Positions 39,446-47,173 of a stretch of DNA of 64,000 nt are shown in pieces. Made by a program: the position numbers and the translations under genes. The stretch lies in assembly GCF_031882575.1 (NCBI RefSeq), contig NZ_CP134772.1:1135001-1199000 (forward strand). Reading direction: 5' to 3'. The notes under the pieces are model-generated. The model was not told the DNA's origin. It saw nothing but the letters and a program-made list of their open reading frames with translations, and ran no database searches. This DNA comes from Pseudomonas sp. VD-NE ins. Lineage in GTDB: Bacteria; Pseudomonadota; Gammaproteobacteria; Pseudomonadales; Pseudomonadaceae. Every line of letters starts with the position of its first letter. Within the stretch, counting starts at the first letter, position 1.

Positions 39446-39468
39446 AAATTACCCTTAAAGGGTAATTT
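39446..39468. promoter_or_regulatory. Palindromic operator of mqsRA
   Basis: AAATTACCCTT-A-AAGGGTAATTT: perfect 11-bp arms about one central base, 24 bp upstream of mqsR. E. coli MqsA binds similar AACCT...AGGTT palindromes at its own operon, so this is the likely autorepression site. Confidence 0.75.
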
Positions 39469-39555
39469 TCACCAATCGAAAATACCGCTTCATGTGTCTC
39501 CGATTGACCCTAGGTGGTTGCCGTCCTACACGGGTCTGACTAACATGTCAGAAAA

Positions 39556-39576
39556 TTCATCCTATGATTGGATGAA
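39556..39576 (+). promoter_or_regulatory. Operator of the FadR-type regulator gene
   Basis: TTCATCC-TATGATT-GGATGAA, a 7+7+7 dyad ending 12 bp before the regulator's ATG at 39589 and overlapping its Shine-Dalgarno region, so autoregulation of the regulator-transporter pair is likely. Confidence 0.6.
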
Positions 39577-39588
39577 AGGGCGAATCCT

Positions 39589-40248
39589 ATGTCAGACATT
39601 TCTCCACTCATTAAGCGATCTTTGGTCGATCAGGCCTTGGATCAGCTGCGTCAGCGCATCAACAGCGGTGCCTGGCAGGTTGGCGAGCGTTTGCCGACCG
39701 AACCCGAGCTGTGCGCCGAGCTGGGCATCAGCCGCAACACCGTGCGTGAAGCCATGCGCGTGCTGGCTTTTTCCGGGCTGATTGAGATTCGTCAGGGCGA
39801 CGGCAGTTACCTGCGCGCAGTGGTCGATCCGATGGATACCCTGAAAGCGCTGTCGCAATGCTCGCTGGATCAGGCGCGGGAAACCCGCCACATCCTCGAA
39901 GTCGAGGCCATCGGCCTGGCGGCGTTACGTCGTACCGAAGAAGACCTCGTCGCATTGCGTGAAGCGCTCGGCACCAGCGGCAGCCACTACCACGGCGATC
40001 TCGACACCTACATCGCCTGCGATCTGGTGTTCCACCGTCGTCTGGTCGACGCCGCGCACAACCCGACCCTCAGCGAGCTTTATCGCTATTTCTCCAGCAT
40101 CGTCGGCGCGCAATTGCGCCAGACCCTGAATATCGTCCCGCGCCGTCAGGAAGTCTTCGACTTGCATATCGAGTTACTCGATGCGGTCGAACAACGCGAC
40201 CCGGAACGGGCCAAAGCCTTGTCGAGGCAGTTGATCAATGAACCTTGA
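39589..40248 (+). CDS. FadR-family (GntR/FCD) transcriptional regulator
   Basis: A 219-aa regulator: winged-helix HTH LGISRNTVREAMRVLAFSGLIEIRQGDGSYLRA (about residues 47-79) and a C-terminal FCD ligand domain with metal-type His residues (LVFHRRLVDAAHN). The ATG follows GAAAGGG. Its end overlaps the transporter gene by 11 bp, so the pair are co-transcribed. The effector is unknown; the transporter suggests a small organic anion. Confidence 0.85.
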   Translation: MSDISPLIKRSLVDQALDQLRQRINSGAWQVGERLPTEPELCAELGISRNTVREAMRVLAFSGLIEIRQGDGSYLRAVVDPMDTLKALSQCSLDQARETRHILEVEAIGLAALRRTEEDLVALREALGTSGSHYHGDLDTYIACDLVFHRRLVDAAHNPTLSELYRYFSSIVGAQLRQTLNIVPRRQEVFDLHIELLDAVEQRDPERAKALSRQLINEP

Positions 40249-41542
40249 AACCGAGAAAACCATGTCCCGCAGTGAGATATCCACAACCCCCAAACGCACG
40301 GCGGAGCTTGAAGAGCTGCTGATTGACGCCGAGGCCGATGACGAGCAGGTGCAACAAAGCCATCCGCTGGTGAAGCGCCCGTGGCTGTTGTTGCTGGGGC
40401 TGATTCTGGTGGCGCTGAATTTGCGTCCAGCGCTGTCGAGCATGGCGCCGCTGCTCAGCGACGTGTCGAAAAGTCTCGGTTTGTCGGCGGCTCAGGCCGG
40501 TCTGCTGACCACACTGCCAGTGCTGTGCCTGGGATTGTTCGCCCCACTGGCGCCGATTCTGGCGCGGCGCTTTGGCGCTGAACGGGTGGTGCTGGGGATT
40601 CTGTTGGCGTTGGCCGGCGGTATCATTTTGCGCAGCAACTTCGGTGAGATCGGCCTGTTCGCTGGCAGCGTTTTGGGCGGCGCGAGTATCGGCATCATCG
40701 GTGTTTTGCTGCCGGGTATCGTCAAGCGCGACTTTGCCAAACACGCCGGCACCATGACCGGCGTCTACACCATGGCGTTGTGTCTGGGCGCAGCGATGGC
40801 CGCCGGTTCAAGCGTGCCGTTGAGTGAACACTTCGGTCACAGTTGGACGATGGGCCTGGGTTTCTGGGTCATTCCAGCGCTGGTTGCGGCGGTGTTCTGG
40901 TTGCCGCAAGTCGGGCAGAAACATGGCGCGCACAACGTCGCCTATCGCGTGCGCGGTCTGCTGCGTGATCCGCTGGCCTGGCAGGTGACCTTGTACATGG
41001 GCCTGCAATCGTCGCTGGCCTACATCGTTTTCGGCTGGTTGCCGTCGATCCTGATTGGTCGCGGCCTGACGCCGACCCAGGCCGGTCTGGTGTTGTCCGG
41101 TTCGGTAATCATCCAGCTCGCCAGCTCGTTGGCTGCGCCGTGGCTGGCCACTCGTGGCAAGGATCAGCGCCTGGCAATCGTCGTGGTCATGGCGCTGACC
41201 CTTGGCGGTCTGTTCGGTTGCCTGTATGCGCCGATCGAAGGCCTTTGGGGCTGGGCGATTCTGCTGGGGCTGGGGCAGGGCGGTACGTTCAGTCTGGCGT
41301 TGACGCTGATCGTGCTGCGCTCGCGTGATTCGCATGTTGCGGCGAACCTGTCGAGCATGTCTCAGGGTTTCGGTTATACGTTGGCGTCGATGGGGCCGTT
41401 CGCGGTCGGCGTGGTGCATGACTGGACCGGCGGCTGGAATGCCGTGGGCTGGATCTTTGGCATCATCGGTACTGGTGCGATCATCGCCGGGCTTGGCGCC
41501 GGGCGTGCGCTGTACGTGCAAGTGCAAAGCGAAAAAATCTGA
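40238..41542 (+). CDS. MFS transporter, CynX/NimT family
   Basis: A 434-aa major-facilitator protein with 12 predicted TM segments and the CynX-type start LNLRPALSSMAPLLSDVSKSLGLSAAQAGLLTTLPVLCLG. There is an N-terminal cytosolic extension of about 45 residues. The gene overlaps the FadR regulator by 11 bp; a second start at 40262 would avoid most of the overlap. Substrates of this family include cyanate and nitroimidazoles; none can be chosen here. Confidence 0.86.
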   Translation: MNLETEKTMSRSEISTTPKRTAELEELLIDAEADDEQVQQSHPLVKRPWLLLLGLILVALNLRPALSSMAPLLSDVSKSLGLSAAQAGLLTTLPVLCLGLFAPLAPILARRFGAERVVLGILLALAGGIILRSNFGEIGLFAGSVLGGASIGIIGVLLPGIVKRDFAKHAGTMTGVYTMALCLGAAMAAGSSVPLSEHFGHSWTMGLGFWVIPALVAAVFWLPQVGQKHGAHNVAYRVRGLLRDPLAWQVTLYMGLQSSLAYIVFGWLPSILIGRGLTPTQAGLVLSGSVIIQLASSLAAPWLATRGKDQRLAIVVVMALTLGGLFGCLYAPIEGLWGWAILLGLGQGGTFSLALTLIVLRSRDSHVAANLSSMSQGFGYTLASMGPFAVGVVHDWTGGWNAVGWIFGIIGTGAIIAGLGAGRALYVQVQSEKI

Positions 41543-41558
41543 ATGCACTGATTTTAAA

Positions 41559-41648
41559 TGTGGGAGCGAGCCTGCTCGCGAAGGCGATTTTACATTCAAT
41601 ATCTTTGTCGACTGACACGGCGCTTTCGCGAGCAGGCTCGCTCCCACA
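41559..41648. repeat. REPIN (TGTGGGAGCGAGCCTGCTCGCGA type)
   Basis: TGTGGGAGCGAGCCTGCTCG and its inverted copy, with TTGTCGACTGACAC in the loop. It lies between the transporter and the NTF2-like gene; five copies of this type occur in the window. Confidence 0.9.
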
Positions 41649-41751
41649 TGGGTTTTGCGTGCTGCAGGTATTCGGTTTACGAATGCCGATAGTGTTTCTG
41701 CGCATTGCAGATTATCGTGCTGGCAATCTGTACCTATTTTGGAGATTGCCC

Positions 41752-42222
41752 ATGAGCGAAGCCCACGCCGCGTTGATCACCCGTTTCTACCAGGCCTTCC
41801 AGCGCCTGGACGCCGAAGCCATGGCCGCCTGCTACACCGACGACGTGGTGTTCAGCGATCCGGCCTTCGGTGAACTGCGCGGGCGCGATGCCGGCGACAT
41901 GTGGCGCATGCTCACCACCCGCGCCAAAGACTTTTCGCTGACCTTCGACAACGTCCGCGCCGATGAGCGCAGCGGCGGCGCGCATTGGGTCGCGACCTAC
42001 CTGTTCAGCCAGACCGGCAACATCGTCATCAACGATATCCAGGCCCGTTTCGTCTTTCGTGACGGCAAGATCTGCGAGCACCACGACCACTTCGATCTGT
42101 GGCGCTGGTCGCGTCAGGCCCTCGGTTTCAAAGGCCTGCTACTGGGCTGGACGCCGCTGGTGCGCAACGCCGTACGCGCTCAGGCATTGAAGGGACTGAA
42201 GGCATTTCAGGCCGGTCGCTGA
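41752..42222 (+). CDS. Nuclear transport factor 2-like (SnoaL) protein
   Basis: A 156-aa SnoaL/NTF2-fold protein: [42 protein letters not shown] is the hallmark start of the family, which forms cone-shaped pockets and includes isomerases and small-molecule-binding proteins. The catalytic function is not predictable. ATG 41752 has TTGGAGATTGCCC upstream. It may be co-transcribed with the downstream GIY-YIG gene, with a gap of 40 bp. Confidence 0.8.
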   Translation: MSEAHAALITRFYQAFQRLDAEAMAACYTDDVVFSDPAFGELRGRDAGDMWRMLTTRAKDFSLTFDNVRADERSGGAHWVATYLFSQTGNIVINDIQARFVFRDGKICEHHDHFDLWRWSRQALGFKGLLLGWTPLVRNAVRAQALKGLKAFQAGR

Positions 42223-42262
42223 TAAGATCGCCGCCTGTTTTCCTACACGTTCAGATCCCGAA

Positions 42263-42565
42263 GTGACCAGCCTTAGCGAAAAATCTGTCGATGTCGCCGA
42301 ACCGGTGAGCAAATCCTGGTTCGTCTACCTCGTTCGCGCGGCCAATGGCTCGTTGTACTGCGGAATCAGCGACGACCCCGTGCGTCGCTTCGCCAAGCAT
42401 CAAAGCGGCAAAGGCGCGCGGTTCTTCCTCTCCAGCCCGGCCATGGCGCTGGTCTATACCGAGTTGTGTCGCGATAAAAGCGATGCGCTGCGCCAGGAAC
42501 GCTTGATCAAAAAACTCAGGAAGAGCGCGAAGGAGTGTCTGGTCGCGTCTTATCAATCTGACTGA
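42263..42565 (+). CDS. GIY-YIG nuclease-domain protein (UPF0213 type)
   Basis: A 100-aa protein with [22 protein letters not shown] (GIY-YIG in the form VYL-YCG) and KLRKSAK at the end. It resembles small YhbQ proteins, thought to act on DNA. GTG 42263 is the start used; a second GTG at 42305 would remove an N-terminal extension of 14 residues. No strong Shine-Dalgarno supports either. Confidence 0.8.
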   Translation: MTSLSEKSVDVAEPVSKSWFVYLVRAANGSLYCGISDDPVRRFAKHQSGKGARFFLSSPAMALVYTELCRDKSDALRQERLIKKLRKSAKECLVASYQSD

Positions 42566-42649
42566 TTGGTTCCCATCAGGCAGATCTGTAGGCTGCTAAG
42601 CAAATGCACGCTAAGCTGCCAGCTCACTATCTGAGCGGCGGAGCCGAGC

Positions 42650-43585
42650 ATGTCCGAGTTGATTCTGCATCATTACCCGACCTCTCCATTTGCCGAGAAG
42701 GCCCGCCTGCTGCTGGGCTTCAAAGGCTTGTCGTGGCGCTCGGTGCATATTTCGCCAGTGATGCCGAAACCGGATCTGACCGCCATGACCGGTGGCTATC
42801 GCAAGACCCCGGTGTTGCAGATTGGCGCTGATATCTACTGCGACACTTCGCTGATCGCCCGTCGTCTGGAGCAGGAAAAAGCCTTGCCGGCGTTCTTCCC
42901 CGAGGGTCAGGAATTCACCGCCGCCAGTTTTGCCACATGGGCTGACTCGGTGGTGTTTCAACATGCGGTGAGCCTGGTGTTTCAGCCGGAATCGGTGGCA
43001 GTGCGCTTCGCCAAGCTGCCGCCGGAAGCGATCAAAGCTTTTATCGCTGACCGCGCCGGTCTGTTCAGTGGAGGCAGCGCCACGCGTTTGTCTGCCGAAC
43101 AAGCCAAGCATCAGTGGCCGACGATCATGGCTCGCCTAGAGCAGCAGTTACAGCGCGAGCAGGGCGACTTCCTGTTCGGCGAACCGTCGATTGCCGACTT
43201 CGCATTGGCGCATCCCATGTGGTTCCTCAAGGCTACGCATGTCACGGCTCCATTGGTTGATGAGTATCCGGCTGTTGCGGCCTGGTTGGGCCGAGTGCTG
43301 GGCTTTGGCCATGGCGCAGCCAGTGCGATGACGTCGGAAGAGGCGCTGGAGGTTGCACGCAATGCGACACCAGCGGCGTTGCCGGATGAGCAGTTCGTTG
43401 ATCCGAACGGTTTCAAGGCTGGTCAGCAGGTGGCGATTGCCGCGACGGATTACGGGGTTGATCCGGTGGTGGGCGAGTTGCTGTTTGCCGGTAGCGAACA
43501 GCTGATCATTCGTCGCGAAGACGAGCGTGGCGGCGTGGTGCATGTGCACTTCCCGCGTTTCGGTTTCCGCATCGAAGCCAGATAA
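42650..43585 (+). CDS. Glutathione S-transferase family protein
   Basis: A 311-aa protein. The first 80 residues are a thioredoxin-like GST N-domain (LILHHYPTSPFAEKARLLLGFKGLSWRS, with cis-Pro in YRKTPVLQIG), followed by an all-helical C-domain; the last ~95 residues extend past the usual GST length (about 210 aa) and may be another small domain (DEQFVDPNGFKAGQQVAIAATDYGVDPVVGEL). Function in detoxification is likely, the substrate unknown. The ATG is preceded by CGGAGCC. Confidence 0.8.
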   Translation: MSELILHHYPTSPFAEKARLLLGFKGLSWRSVHISPVMPKPDLTAMTGGYRKTPVLQIGADIYCDTSLIARRLEQEKALPAFFPEGQEFTAASFATWADSVVFQHAVSLVFQPESVAVRFAKLPPEAIKAFIADRAGLFSGGSATRLSAEQAKHQWPTIMARLEQQLQREQGDFLFGEPSIADFALAHPMWFLKATHVTAPLVDEYPAVAAWLGRVLGFGHGAASAMTSEEALEVARNATPAALPDEQFVDPNGFKAGQQVAIAATDYGVDPVVGELLFAGSEQLIIRREDERGGVVHVHFPRFGFRIEAR

Positions 43586-43589
43586 AAGC

Positions 43590-43660
43590 AAAAGATCGCA
43601 GCCTGCGGCAGCTCCTACACAAATCTCATGTAGGAGCTGCCGCAGGCTGCGATCTTTTGA
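43590..43660. repeat. REPIN (GTAGGAGCTGCCG type)
   Basis: AAAGATCGCAGCCTGCGGCA and its inverted copy in 71 bp, with a 9-bp loop. It separates the converging GST and glutaredoxin genes and may act as their common terminator. Confidence 0.88.
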
Positions 43661-43668
43661 TCTTGCTG

Positions 43669-44019
43669 TTACTTCAGCGCGGCGAGGATTTCGTCCGGGT
43701 CAAACCCGCGAATCAACGTGCCGTTCACATCAATCAACGGAATCCCGCGCCCACCCAATGCCTCGTACGCCTTGCGCGCCTCGGCATCCTTCTCGATATC
43801 GAACTCCTTGAACGCAATCCCCTTACTATCGAGAAAGCGCTTGGTTTGTTTGCAGTAGCCGCACCAGTCGGTGGCGTAGAGCACGACGCTGGCCTGCGCG
43901 CGCGTCTGCTCTGCAACCATTTGCGACGGATTGAACACCCGCTCGATCTTGCCCCAGTTTTGATAGACCACGACCACCAGCAGAACCAGCGCGACCTTCT
44001 TCAGCACATTGCCAAGCAT
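43669..44019 (-). CDS. Membrane-anchored glutaredoxin-like protein
   Basis: A 116-aa protein with one N-terminal TM (VALVLLVVVVY) and a glutaredoxin domain containing the active pair ATDWCGYCKQTKRFLD and the cis-Pro RGIPLIDVNG. It probably faces the periplasm and reduces disulfides or carries redox equivalents; the topology is inferred. The start codon lies in TGATG with the ndpA stop, so translation is coupled to ndpA. Confidence 0.82.
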   Translation of the reverse strand: MLGNVLKKVALVLLVVVVYQNWGKIERVFNPSQMVAEQTRAQASVVLYATDWCGYCKQTKRFLDSKGIAFKEFDIEKDAEARKAYEALGGRGIPLIDVNGTLIRGFDPDEILAALK

Positions 44020-45023
44020 CAGTTGCGCCGCTTCAGCTGATCGGTGAGCGACGTCGGCAGGCCTTTGATCACCAGGGTGCCAGCCTCTTCGTCGTACTCG
44101 ATCTTCGAGCCCAGCAAGTGCGCTTCAAAGCTGATCGACAGGCCTTCGGCGCGGCCGGTGAAGCGGCGGAACTGGTTCAAGGTGCGTTTGTCTGCCGGAA
44201 TCTCCGGCGACAGGCCGTAGTCCTTGTTGCGGATGTGATCGTAGAAGGCTTTCGGGCGTTCTTCGTCGATCAGCTCGGAGAGTTCTTCCAGGCCCATCGG
44301 TTCGCCGAGTTTGGCCTGGCTGCTGGCGTAGTCCACCAACGTCTTGGTCTTCTCGCGGGCGGATTCTTCCGGCAGGTCTTCGCTCTCGACGAAGTCACTG
44401 AACGCCTTGAGCAACGTACGGGTCTCGCCCGGGCCGTCAACGCCTTCCTGGCAGCCGATGAAGTCGCGGAAGTATTCCGAAACCTTCTTGCCGTTCTTGC
44501 CCTTGATGAACGAGATGTACTGCTTGGACTGCTTGTTGTTCTGCCACTCGGAGACGTTGATCCGCGCTGCGAGGTGCAGTTGGCCGAGGTCGAGGTGGCG
44601 CGACGGGGTCACGTCCAGCTCGTCGGTCACTGCCACGCCTTCGCTGTGGTGCAGCAGGGCGATGGCCAGGTAGTCGGTCATGCCTTGCTGATAGTGAGCG
44701 AACAGCACGTGGCCACCGACGGACAGGTTCGACTCTTCCATCAGTTTTTGCAGATGTTCGACTGCGACTTTGCTGAGCGCGGTGAAGTCCTTGCCGCCTT
44801 CCATGTATTCCTTCAGCCAGCCGCTGAACGGGAACGCACCGGATTCCGGGTGGAACAGGCCCCAGGCTTTGCCCTGTTTGGCGTTATAGCTCTCGTTGAG
44901 GTCGGCGAGCATGTTCTCGATGGCTGCGGACTCGGCGAGTTCCGTGTCACGGGCGTGCAGAACTGCGGGTGTGCCGTCGGGTTTTTTGTCGATCAGGTGG
45001 ACGATGCAATGACGGATCGGCAT
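44019..45023 (-). CDS. ndpA: Nucleoid-associated protein NdpA (YejK)
   Basis: A 334-aa protein of the 37-kDa nucleoid-associated family, beginning [21 protein letters not shown] and containing [23 protein letters not shown]. It binds DNA in the nucleoid. ATG 45023 is used since the family starts [12 protein letters not shown]; the longer frame to 45131 has no support. Upstream, 45132-45418 holds no gene I can support; the HU gene follows on the other strand. Confidence 0.9.
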   Translation of the reverse strand: MPIRHCIVHLIDKKPDGTPAVLHARDTELAESAAIENMLADLNESYNAKQGKAWGLFHPESGAFPFSGWLKEYMEGGKDFTALSKVAVEHLQKLMEESNLSVGGHVLFAHYQQGMTDYLAIALLHHSEGVAVTDELDVTPSRHLDLGQLHLAARINVSEWQNNKQSKQYISFIKGKNGKKVSEYFRDFIGCQEGVDGPGETRTLLKAFSDFVESEDLPEESAREKTKTLVDYASSQAKLGEPMGLEELSELIDEERPKAFYDHIRNKDYGLSPEIPADKRTLNQFRRFTGRAEGLSISFEAHLLGSKIEYDEEAGTLVIKGLPTSLTDQLKRRN

Positions 45024-45418
45024 GGGCTTCTCGGCTGTTGGAAGGGAGGAGGGCAGGCTCCCCCGAAAAAGCGCCCAGTGTACCGCAACCACTGGTTTTG
45101 GCGCGGGTTGTAGGGCAAAACCGGGGCGCACACTGACGCATATGCAGTTTTTTACCGATTTAGCGCAATAAAGCTGACCAAATGGGTAGCTAGAGGCGGA
45201 TATTTCCCCGTCTCTGTGCTAGTTTTGCCCGGTCTTACGCGAAGTCACTGCGTTAAGCGTGCAATCAGCATTTGTCAGGTCGAACCAAACCCTGATTTCG
45301 GTATCTATAACCCGACTCGTCGTGGTTATCGCCGAGGGTGCCAGATCCAGAAGATCGGGCTCGATGGCTGACACTGCACTCTGCAATCCATATGAATTTG
45401 ATAGGGAAGGAACACTAC

Positions 45419-45700
45419 ATGGCTCTTACTAAAGACCAACTGATCGCCGACATCGCTGAAGCTATCGACGCGCCGAAAACCACCGCGCGTAACGCTCTGG
45501 ACCAACTGGGCCAAATCGTTGCCGATCAGCTGGAAAACGGCGGCGAAATCACCTTGCCAGGTATCGGCAAGCTGAAAGTGACCGAGCGTCCTGCCCGCAC
45601 TGGCCGTAACCCTTCGACTGGCGCTGCCATCGAAATCCCTGCTAAGAAAGTGATCAAGCTGGTTGTGGCCAAAGGCCTGACCGACGCTGTGAACAAGTAA
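45419..45700 (+). CDS. HU family DNA-binding protein
   Basis: A 93-aa histone-like protein: MALTKDQLIADIAEAIDAPKTTARNALDQLGQIVADQL and the DNA-arm GRNPSTGAAIEIPAKKVIKLV. HU dimers bend and compact DNA. The ATG has GGGAAGGAACACTAC upstream. The sequence does not decide which HU paralogue it is. Confidence 0.92.
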   Translation: MALTKDQLIADIAEAIDAPKTTARNALDQLGQIVADQLENGGEITLPGIGKLKVTERPARTGRNPSTGAAIEIPAKKVIKLVVAKGLTDAVNK

Positions 45701-45712
45701 GACGCAGTAATA

Positions 45713-45751
45713 AAAAACCGTGCACCGGAGTGATCCGGGCACGGTTTTTTT
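45713..45751 (+). terminator. Terminator of the HU gene
   Basis: AAAAAACCGTGC-ACCGGAGTGATCCGG-GCACGGTTTTTTT, a strong stem with T-runs on both strands, 12 bp past the stop. Confidence 0.9.
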
Positions 45752-45786
45752 GTGTCTGCGATTTGATGGCTGAATCGCAGGGCCAG

Positions 45787-45904
45787 TGTGGGAGCGAGCC
45801 TGCTCCGGGCGGCGTTCCGACGAATGCGGTGGATCAGTCGATATTGAAGCTAACTGACACGCCGCCTTCGTCGGAACGCCGCCCGGAGCAGGCTCGCTCC
45901 CACA
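45787..45904. repeat. Extended REPIN with hybrid arms
   Basis: A 38-bp perfect inverted repeat with a 42-bp spacer. It starts with TGTGGGAGCGAGCCTGCTC like the other copies of this type, but the inner half is CGGGCGGCGTTCCGACGAA in place of GCGAA, and it is the same in both arms. It lies between the HU and rlmF genes. Confidence 0.9.
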
Positions 45905-45920
45905 GGGGATCTTCGGTTTC

Positions 45921-46940
45921 TTAGCGAACCCAGCGCTCGCGGCGCCAGATCTGCTGCTCGGACTTGGTCTGGAAAGTCCAGGCCACAAAGCGGCTCTGCT
46001 TCTGGCCCTGAGACATCTCGACGACCTGGCTTTCCAGCACGCCGGCCTTTTTCAGTGCGGTTTCGATGGCTGGCAGGTTCGACGCTTTCGACACCAGGGT
46101 GCTGAACCACAGCACCTTGTGCTGGAAGTTCGCGCTCTCGGCGATCAGTTGCGTCACGAAACGTGCTTCGCCACCTTCACACCACAGTTCCGCCGACTGA
46201 CCGCCGAAGTTCAGCACCGGCAGTTTGCGTTTCGGGTCGGCCTTGCCCAGCGCACGCCATTTGCGCTCGCTGCCCTTGGTCGCTTCGTCCATCGAAGCGT
46301 GGAACGGCGGGTTGCACATGGTCAGGTCAAAGCGTTCACCCGGCTCCAGCAAGCCAATCAGGATGTGCTTGCGGTTTTCCTGCTGGCGCAGCTGGATGAC
46401 CTTGCTCAGATCGTTGGACTGGACGATGGCTTTGGCAGCGGCCACGGCGGTCGGATCGATCTCCGAGCCGAGGAAGTGCCAGCGGTATTCGCTGTTACCG
46501 ATCAGCGGATACACGCAGTTGGCGCCCATGCCGATGTCCAGCACGTTGACGATCGCGCCGCGCGGGACCTTGCCGTCGTTCATGCTGGCCAGCAGGTCAG
46601 CGAGGAAGTGCACATAATCGGCACGGCCCGGAACCGGTGGGCAGAGATAATCCGCCGGGATGTCCCAATGCTGGATCCCATAAAACGATTTGAGCAGCGC
46701 CCGGTTGAACACGCGCACCGCATCGGGGCTGGCGAAGTCGATGCTTTCCTTGCCGTACGGGTTGGTGATCACAAACTTCGCCAGTTCCGGCGTGGTCTTG
46801 ATCAGCGCCGGGAAGTCGTAACGACCCTGATGGCGATTGCGCGGGTGCAGGCTGGCCTTTTCACGCGGCTCGACAGTCTTGGCCGGGGTCGCGGAGTCAG
46901 GCTTCTTGCGCGCAGGTTTGGGTGTGCGGGGGGCGTTCAT
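45921..46940 (-). CDS. rlmF: 23S rRNA (adenine-1618-N6)-methyltransferase RlmF
   Basis: A 339-aa SAM-dependent methyltransferase with [15 protein letters not shown] (SAM site) and [14 protein letters not shown] (catalytic NPPF motif). It begins with a basic Pro/Lys-rich region ([13 protein letters not shown]). It N6-methylates A1618 of 23S rRNA. ATG 46940 is used; the frame is open to 47003, but that part is not family-like. It converges on the HU gene through the extended REPIN. Confidence 0.92.
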   Translation of the reverse strand: MNAPRTPKPARKKPDSATPAKTVEPREKASLHPRNRHQGRYDFPALIKTTPELAKFVITNPYGKESIDFASPDAVRVFNRALLKSFYGIQHWDIPADYLCPPVPGRADYVHFLADLLASMNDGKVPRGAIVNVLDIGMGANCVYPLIGNSEYRWHFLGSEIDPTAVAAAKAIVQSNDLSKVIQLRQQENRKHILIGLLEPGERFDLTMCNPPFHASMDEATKGSERKWRALGKADPKRKLPVLNFGGQSAELWCEGGEARFVTQLIAESANFQHKVLWFSTLVSKASNLPAIETALKKAGVLESQVVEMSQGQKQSRFVAWTFQTKSEQQIWRRERWVR

Positions 46941-47012
46941 GGGCGTGGTCGATTCGGGTATGGCTGAAAGTGGCGGGTATTGTCCCACATCTAAAGGCAA
47001 CACCGTTCAAAC

Positions 47013-47102
47013 TGTGGGAGCGAGCCTGCTCGCGAAGACGGTTTCACACCCAACAGATTTGTCGACTGACACACTGCTTTCGCGAGCAGGCTCGCTCCCA
47101 CA
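47013..47102. repeat. REPIN (TGTGGGAGCGAGCCTGCTCGCGA type)
   Basis: TGTGGGAGCGAGCCTGCTCG inverted repeat with TTTGTCGACTGACAC in the centre. It lies between the divergent or unlinked rlmF upstream region and the end of valS. Confidence 0.9.
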
Positions 47103-47126
47103 GGGGATTTGTGGTGTTCTGGAATG

Positions 47127-47158
47127 AAAAAGGGAGGCCCACCAGGGCCTCCCTTTTT
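47127..47158 (-). terminator. Terminator of valS
   Basis: AAAAAGGGAGGCCC-ACCA-GGGCCTCCCTTTTT: 16 bp beyond the valS stop, with T-runs on both strands. Confidence 0.9.
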
Positions 47159-47173
47159 CAACGCGATTTACCG

